Source: Candidatus Staskawiczbacteria bacterium
Lineage (GTDB): Bacteria; Patescibacteriota; Minisyncoccia; Minisyncoccales; Staskawiczbacteraceae
Length of the DNA: 9,042 nucleotides
Reading direction: 5' to 3'
Assembly (NCBI GenBank): GCA_903850725.1
Contig: CAINMG010000086.1
Span: 1-9,042 of the forward strand
Part shown: in pieces, positions 6,694 through 9,042 of the stretch
Layout: the number at the start of each line of letters is the position of its first letter
Numbering within the stretch: position 1 is the stretch's first letter
Notes under the pieces: generated by a model
Seen by the model: only the letters and a program-made list of their open reading frames with translations
What the model was told of the DNA's origin: nothing
Database searches by the model: none
Made by a program: the position numbers and the translations under genes

Positions 6694-7758
6694 ATGGATT
6701 ATTTAAAGGATTTTAGAAGGTTTTTAGAAATAGTTATAAAAGAACAGGCATCTGATTTGATTTTATCTGTTGGCCATCCTCCAATGATAAGAATTACCGG
6801 CCAGCTGATTCCTCTAACAAGAGAAACAACAATTGGTTCTGAGGATGCAAAGGGTTATGCTTTTTCTGTTATGAAAGAAAGTACACAAAAGAAATTTATG
6901 CAAGAAAAAGAAATTGATTTTTCTTATGATTATGATGGTAAAAGTAGATTTAGAGTTAATGTATTTTTCCAAAGAGATAATATAAGTATGGCTTTGCGTT
7001 TTATTCCTCACGTGATAAGAACTATTGAAGAGCTTAGTTTGCCTCCGGTACTTCATGAATTTACTAGTAAGAATCAAGGTCTTGTCTTGATGACAGGAGC
7101 TTCTGGGCAAGGTAAAACAACAACATTAGCTGCTTTAATTGATGAGATAAACCACACAAGATCAACACATGTAATTACAATTGAGGACCCAATAGAATAT
7201 ATATATGAGTCAGATAGGGCGGTCATAGATCAAAGAGAGTTGGGCCAAGATACTTTAAGTTTTGAAAATGCTTTAAGAGCTACTTTTAGGCAAAACCCAG
7301 ATGTGATTATGGTTGGAGAGATGCGAGATTTAGCAACAATTTCAACTACAATTACAGCTGCTGAAACTGGGCACTTGGTTTTTGCAACTTTGCATACAAA
7401 TTCTGCATCACAGACAATTCATAGAATTGTTGATGTTTTTACAGCTGATCAGCAAAATCAAATAAGATTTCAACTAGCATCTTCATTGTTAGGGATTGTT
7501 TCGCAAAGATTAATTCCAAGAATTAAAGGTGGATTTATCCCAGTTTGCGAGGTGCTGTTATGCAACAATGCTGTTTCAACCTTAATTAGAGAAAACAAAA
7601 CTCATGAAATTCCAGCTGTAATTGAAACATCTTCAAAAGATGGGATGGTTTCTTTTAATAGGGCATTGGTTGATTTGGTTAGGAAGAAGGAGATTTCTTT
7701 AAAAGATGCAGTAGACTATTCTTACAATCCTACTGAAATTCGTAATTTATTAAGATAA
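6694..7758 (+). CDS. pilT: Type IV pilus retraction ATPase PilT
   Basis: Cytoplasmic hexameric ATPase that depolymerises pili for retraction, twitching or DNA uptake. Length (354) is typical. The N-terminal PAS-like domain begins with the family signature ASDLILSVGHPPMIRITGQL (19-38). The core has Walker A GASGQGKT (135-142), Asp box IEDPIEY (163-169), Walker B NPDVIMVGE (201-209) and His box TGHLVFATLHT (225-235). The C-terminus carries AVSTLIRE (293-300), matching the AIRNLIRE motif that marks PilT and is needed for retraction in studied homologues. It lacks the zinc cysteines, as expected for PilT. The Walker A loop is unusual: most PilT proteins have GPTGSGKS, with Pro, Thr and Ser where this one has Ala136, Ser137 and Gln139. 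The invariant Gly, Lys141 and Thr142 remain, so ATP binding should persist. The ATG at 6694 places the first helix correctly. pilC2 starts 1 bp after the stop. Confidence 0.95.
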   Translation: MDYLKDFRRFLEIVIKEQASDLILSVGHPPMIRITGQLIPLTRETTIGSEDAKGYAFSVMKESTQKKFMQEKEIDFSYDYDGKSRFRVNVFFQRDNISMALRFIPHVIRTIEELSLPPVLHEFTSKNQGLVLMTGASGQGKTTTLAALIDEINHTRSTHVITIEDPIEYIYESDRAVIDQRELGQDTLSFENALRATFRQNPDVIMVGEMRDLATISTTITAAETGHLVFATLHTNSASQTIHRIVDVFTADQQNQIRFQLASSLLGIVSQRLIPRIKGGFIPVCEVLLCNNAVSTLIRENKTHEIPAVIETSSKDGMVSFNRALVDLVRKKEISLKDAVDYSYNPTEIRNLLR

Positions 7759-7759
7759 A

Positions 7760-8968
7760 ATGAAGTATAAATATCAAGCAAGGTCTAAAGATGGTCAAAT
7801 AGAAGCAGGTATGATTGAAGCTTCTTCGAAAGAAGCTGCTGTTGAAATTCTTTCAAAATATAATATTTTTGCCACTTCTTTGCTTGAAGTAAAACAGGGA
7901 ATTTTTGAAGGTGGAAGTATAAGTTTTTTTAATAAAGTTTCAAAGAAAGATTTAGCTATTTTTTCAAGACAATTGTCTGTTATGCTTGAATCTCGCGTGC
8001 CGGTGGTGCAAAGTTTGCAGAGCTTGTCCGAGCAGACAAAAAAGAAATTTTTTAAAGAAAAAATAATAAGAGTTGCTCAATTGGTTGATGAAGGCAATTC
8101 TTTATCAGAAGCATTTTCAGCTTTCCCAGAAATTTTTAGTGTTTTTTACATTAATTTAACAAAAAGCGGAGAAGCTTCTGGTAAAATCGCAGAAACTTTA
8201 AATTATTTATCACAGCATTTGGAAAGAGAGTCGGACATAAATTCCCAAATTAAAAGTGCTATGATTTATCCTGTTTTCGTGATTGCGGTATTGGTTGTTG
8301 TAATGGGAATTGTGATGTTTGTAGTTATGCCAAAATTAATTGAACTTGTTAAGCAATCTATTTCTGAGCCGCCATTTTTTACAATGCTGATGCTTAATTT
8401 TTATGGGTTTTTGATGAATTTTTGGTGGCTTTTGGCATTGATTTTTGTGGGTTTGGTAGTATCAGGATTTTATTATTTGAAAAGTAAAGATGGAAGGAGG
8501 AATTTTGATATTTATTCTTTGCGTATTCCACTTATAGGAGAATTTTTCCAAAAAACTTATCTTGTAAGATTTGCTGAAAATCTTTCAACTTTGATTTCAG
8601 CTGGCTTGCCAATTACTACTGCTTTAAAAATAACTAAAGATACAATAGAAAATTTTACTTATAAAGAAATTATTTCAGAGGTTGAAAGAAATGTTTTGAA
8701 TGGAGAAAAGATTAGTTCAACTTTTAAAAAATATCCAAAGTTTGTTTCTCCATTTGTAGTGCAAATGATTCAGGTTGGGGAGGACACTGGCAAGCTGGAT
8801 AAGAATTTAATGGAAATAGTTAATTTTTACCAAAAAGAAATTAAGCGGGATGTGGATACTTTTACTGCTTTGTTGGAACCAATTTTGATTATATTTTTGG
8901 GGATTTGTGTGGCATTTTTAGCAGTGTCTGTTCTATCTCCATTATATAGTACACTTGGCACTATTTAG
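7760..8968 (+). CDS. pilC: Type IV pilus inner-membrane platform protein PilC (PilC2)
   Basis: Second PilC/GspF-family platform protein, 402 residues, complete. The N-terminal module (YKYQARSKDGQ at 3-13, Gly17, Ala21, Ala27, Leu31) is followed by the first T2SSF domain (about 65-190) with SGEASG at 136-141, where the usual VGE is SGE. The second T2SSF domain (about 268-390) has VGEDTG at 339-344. Membrane segments are near 168-192, 218-240 and 369-394. It is separated from pilT by a single base, so translational coupling is likely. With PilB2, PilT, PilN and PilO in the same operon, it is the probable platform of the main pilus, while PilC1 pairs with PilB1. This is the only gene of the nine ending in TAG. 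It is diverged from PilC1 throughout, consistent with an old duplication or separate origins. Confidence 0.95.
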   Translation: MKYKYQARSKDGQIEAGMIEASSKEAAVEILSKYNIFATSLLEVKQGIFEGGSISFFNKVSKKDLAIFSRQLSVMLESRVPVVQSLQSLSEQTKKKFFKEKIIRVAQLVDEGNSLSEAFSAFPEIFSVFYINLTKSGEASGKIAETLNYLSQHLERESDINSQIKSAMIYPVFVIAVLVVVMGIVMFVVMPKLIELVKQSISEPPFFTMLMLNFYGFLMNFWWLLALIFVGLVVSGFYYLKSKDGRRNFDIYSLRIPLIGEFFQKTYLVRFAENLSTLISAGLPITTALKITKDTIENFTYKEIISEVERNVLNGEKISSTFKKYPKFVSPFVVQMIQVGEDTGKLDKNLMEIVNFYQKEIKRDVDTFTALLEPILIIFLGICVAFLAVSVLSPLYSTLGTI

Positions 8969-8975
8969 GGTCTCA

Positions 8976-8991
8976 AAAGTTATCCACAGGC
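8976..8991 (+). promoter_or_regulatory. Perfect DnaA-box consensus upstream of the terminal promoter
   Basis: AAAGTTATCCACAGGC contains TTATCCACA (8980-8988), an exact match to the E. coli DnaA box. It lies 9 bp upstream of the predicted -35 element. Its reverse complement matches 3017-3032 at 14 of 16 positions. Whether DnaA binds it, or some other regulator recognises the motif, cannot be told from the sequence. Confidence 0.5.
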
Positions 8992-8997
8992 TTGCTA

Positions 8998-9026
8998 TTG
9001 ATTGATTTTTTTACAAAAGATATAAT
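8998..9026 (+). promoter_or_regulatory. Sigma70-type promoter for the gene beyond the window
   Basis: TTGATT (8998-9003), a 17-bp spacer and a perfect TATAAT (9021-9026) repeat the geometry of the pilN promoter. The expected start point is near 9033. No ATG follows before the window ends at 9042, so the downstream gene, if served by this promoter, has at least a short leader. The pilC2 stop is 29 bp upstream of the -35, and no terminator hairpin lies between. Confidence 0.65.
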
Positions 9027-9042
9027 AAATAATATAAATTAA

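Noticed and set aside
26..8968. Alternative genetic code with TGA as glycine (Gracilibacteria/Absconditabacteria)
   Set aside because: All nine genes are full length under the standard code with no internal TGA, and conserved glycines in the motifs are encoded by GGN codons.
8980..8988. Perfect DnaA box taken as part of a replication origin
   Set aside because: It is a single box, with no cluster of boxes, no dnaA or dnaN gene and no unwinding region beside it; its partner lies about 6 kb away, next to another promoter.
9006..9012. Run of seven T after pilC2 as a rho-independent terminator
   Set aside because: No stable GC-containing stem precedes the run, and it sits inside the spacer of a well-formed promoter.

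Overview
The window is an AT-rich stretch (roughly 30% G+C by eye) carrying nine tightly packed genes on the plus strand. Together they form the cytoplasmic and inner-membrane core of a type IV pilus machine. The combination of features best fits a Candidate Phyla Radiation bacterium (Patescibacteria, perhaps a Parcubacteria lineage). These features are two PilB-type ATPases, two PilC platforms, PilT, short PilN/PilO-like proteins, a single-domain receiver, no secretin (PilQ) or PilP lipoprotein in the visible cluster, and starts with no Shine-Dalgarno sequence. This placement is inferred from gene content and composition, not from a phylogenetic marker. The standard genetic code fits every gene: eight end in TAA, one in TAG, and none needs TGA read through.

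Layout: bases 26-2996 hold pilB1 and pilC1, 4 bp apart. A 73-bp gap (2997-3069) contains a clear sigma70-type promoter (TTGTTG, 17 bp, TATAAT) whose predicted start point falls on or next to the ATG of pilN, so that mRNA is probably leaderless. Bases 3070-8968 then form one apparent operon with gaps of 1-12 bp: pilN, pilO, a small membrane protein, pilB2, a CheY-like receiver, pilT and pilC2. The final 74 bp hold a second promoter (TTGATT, 17 bp, TATAAT) pointing out of the window.

How the parts work together (family knowledge): PilB hexamers power pilin polymerisation through the PilC platform, PilT powers retraction, and PilN/PilO form the membrane alignment complex. The receiver between pilB2 and pilT is placed to couple a signal to pilus dynamics. 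Pilins, prepilin peptidase PilD and PilM are not in the window.

Main points for a second look: (1) the small protein at 4143-4571 carries, after its membrane anchor, a module that aligns without gaps to the N-terminal domain of both PilC proteins here. (2) Both intergenic promoters have a DnaA-box-like 16-mer next to the -35 element, in opposite orientations. (3) PilB1 has lost the four-cysteine zinc motif that PilB2 keeps. (4) PilT has an atypical Walker A loop.
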